6,764 bases of DNA, taken from assembly GCA_028820215.1 (NCBI GenBank), contig JAPPKD010000353.1, positions 1 to 6,764 of the forward strand, written 5' to 3'. Source of the stretch: Spirochaetaceae bacterium. Lineage in GTDB: Bacteria; Spirochaetota; Spirochaetia; SZUA-6; Bin103. The position numbers and the translations under genes were made by a program. A model generated the notes under the pieces. It did not search any database and had not been told where the DNA came from. It saw only the letters and a list, made by a program, of their open reading frames with translations. This document shows positions 5,892-6,764 of this stretch, one piece after another (position 1 is the first letter of the stretch; every line of letters begins with the position of its first letter).

Positions 5892-5902
5892 TCTTGACAG
5901 CC

Positions 5903-6160
5903 ATGAATGATAAACAGGTAAGGGTTCGGATTATCGCGGCGCTATCGCGGGCTGGCGCAGTAATTGACGGCGGCGACGATGGCGACATCGACTTGCGTGA
6001 ACACCTTCCGGATTCTCTTGCGGTTATTGGAGCCTTAGTAGAGATAGAAGACGAGTTTTCGATTTCACTGCCAGACGACTTCCTCGACGCTGAGGTGCTC
6101 GCGTCCTTGGCGGGACTTGCGACGGCTATAGCAGGAATGTTAGATGCAGGCAACGAATGA
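5903..6160 (+). CDS. Acyl carrier protein (phosphopantetheine-binding)
   Basis: This 85-residue acidic protein has acyl carrier protein size and order: a first helix (KQVRVRIIAALSRAG), an acidic loop, then HLPDSLAVIGALVEIEDEF. Ser38 in Asp37-Ser38-Leu39 is the phosphopantetheine attachment site. The following ISLPDDF and LASLAGLATAI segments match helix III and the last helix. It is a free-standing carrier, not fused to a synthase, so it should hold an acyl or aminoacyl group as a thioester for a partner enzyme; the BtrH-like protein upstream is the natural candidate. ATG 5903 is preferred over TTG 5894, which adds only three residues; neither has a strong ribosome binding site. A phosphopantetheinyl transferase and a loading ligase are not encoded in the window and must come from elsewhere. 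Its TGA overlaps an ATG (ATGA at 6157-6160). Confidence 0.88.
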   Translation: MNDKQVRVRIIAALSRAGAVIDGGDDGDIDLREHLPDSLAVIGALVEIEDEFSISLPDDFLDAEVLASLAGLATAIAGMLDAGNE

Positions 6161-6296
6161 GTGTTTCGAATACCGACCATAGGGCGCTAAGAGGCCGTGT
6201 ATAGACGTTTCAAGATGGGCAAAGCTCGGGAAAATCATGCCGGCAGGCGAATCAAGTCTATCAGGATCGAAGGCAAGAAACGAGATTAGGATGTCC
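6161..6296 (+). other. Spacer with two very short ORFs
   Basis: An ATGA overlap with the ACP stop opens a 15-residue ORF (6157-6204, MSVSNTDHRALRGRV). A second ORF from GTG 6197 to TAG 6289 encodes 30 residues, very basic (for example GRRIKSIRIEGKKRD), with AAGAGG just upstream, and stops 7 nt before the subtilase ATG. The two overlap in different frames. They could be a frameshifted or truncated gene, a small peptide, or chance; no family was recognised. Confidence 0.25.
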
Positions 6297-6752
6297 ATGA
6301 CAGTTGCGATAATTGACAGCGGGATCGACATTCATCATCCTTCACTTGAAGGCGTGCCGTTTCTTGGCGGCGTATCGTTTTGCCAGCGTGGTGGTGAAGT
6401 AGAGGTTGGTGATGACTACGATGATCAAATCGGTCATGGGACCGCCGTAGCTTCAATAGTCGCTCAGAAGAGCTCCGTTAGGATCCTGAGCGTAAAGGTG
6501 TTTCATAGTGATATGGAATGCACCGAAGATGTTCTTATCGCTGCTCTGTCGTACCTGGAGGGACGGGGAGATTGTGATATCGTAAACGTCAGCGCTGGCC
6601 TTACGGGATTGCAGCGACGCGATGATATGGAGAGCATTTGCGATAATCTCGCAGCTATGAGCTGCTATATCGTCGCCGCCTTTAATAACACCGGCGTGAT
6701 ATCGTATCCGCCCGGCTTATTCGTGCTGGGGTTGAAGAGTTGGCTGAATTGA
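6297..6752 (+). CDS. S8 (subtilisin-like) serine protease, Asp-His part only
   Basis: The 151-residue product starts with the subtilase core: MTVAIIDSGIDIHHP carries catalytic Asp7, GHGTAVASIVA at 46-56 carries His47, and IVNVSAGL then YIVAAFNNTG (about 124-133) fits the strand with the oxyanion-hole Asn. ISYPPGLFVLGLKS corresponds to the yPA-vigV segment that normally precedes the catalytic Ser region. A TGA at 6750-6752 ends the frame before any GTS(M/x)A motif. From about 6724 the frame beginning GVEELAELRL stays open to the window edge, so one indel could restore a longer protein; a true truncation or a split protease are alternatives. There is no signal peptide or propeptide, which suggests cytoplasmic processing. 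ATG 6297 is chosen for AGGA at 6288-6291, 5 nt upstream, and for starting directly at the core strand. Confidence 0.8.
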   Translation: MTVAIIDSGIDIHHPSLEGVPFLGGVSFCQRGGEVEVGDDYDDQIGHGTAVASIVAQKSSVRILSVKVFHSDMECTEDVLIAALSYLEGRGDCDIVNVSAGLTGLQRRDDMESICDNLAAMSCYIVAAFNNTGVISYPPGLFVLGLKSWLN

Positions 6753-6764
6753 GGCTCCGAGGCG

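Noticed and set aside
5874..5899. Intrinsic terminator between the short ORF and the ACP gene
   Set aside because: The stem is perfect but only TCTTGACA follows, with no T-run.
5803..6180. Minus-strand 125-codon frame opposite the ACP gene
   Set aside because: Ser/Ala-rich shadow of the ACP, which has the DSL motif and normal length.

Overview
The window has two compositionally different halves. From 1 to about 4520 it is GC-rich: one 60-base line in the sulfatase gene (3481-3540) counts to about 73% GC. From about 4600 to the end it is clearly lower: single lines count to about 57% (4981-5040) and 50% (6421-6480). The GC-rich half, with its type I sulfatase/D-2-hydroxyacid dehydrogenase operon, its several toxin-antitoxin-like genes and an apparently leaderless start, suggests a high-GC environmental bacterium. 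Candidates are sulfatase-rich lineages such as Planctomycetota, Chloroflexota or sponge-associated groups, but no marker fixes the taxon. The lower-GC half looks like acquired accessory DNA.

Left part (1-1993): two separate nucleotidyltransferase/HEPN (MNT/HEPN) modules in convergent orientation. On the + strand, a ribbon-helix-helix domain is fused to a minimal nucleotidyltransferase (101-691), and it overlaps by 14 bp a HEPN-domain protein (678-1097). The start codon lies a few bases after an extended -10 box embedded in palindromes, which suggests a leaderless, self-repressed toxin-antitoxin operon. On the - strand, one 290-residue polypeptide (1121-1993) carries both a MntA-type nucleotidyltransferase motif (GS-x10-DxD) and a HepT-type motif (R-x4-H-x-Y), so antitoxin and toxin are joined in one chain.

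Middle (2024-4511, - strand): a type I sulfatase with a CxPxR formylglycine motif, then a D-2-hydroxyacid dehydrogenase overlapping it by 11 bp behind a strong Shine-Dalgarno. The MntA-HepT fusion follows 30 bp later. The first two look like a small catabolic pair; the third gene may be read from the same transcript.

Right part (4512-6764, + strand): a 302-bp divergent intergenic region holds a good TTGACC-N17-TATGCT promoter and a leader with nested stems and a hairpin that pairs with the ribosome binding site. It leads into a probable BtrH-type cysteine acyltransferase/peptidase-fold protein (4814-5785), a stand-alone acyl carrier protein with an intact DSL serine (5903-6160), and the front part of an S8 subtilase with Asp and His but no Ser before its stop (6297-6752). 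The gaps between these genes hold very short ORFs that may be remnants of deleted enzymes or small peptides. This BtrH-like/ACP/subtilase cassette, which runs off the right edge, is the best candidate here for an undescribed ACP-dependent biosynthetic or modification system. It may be partly decayed.
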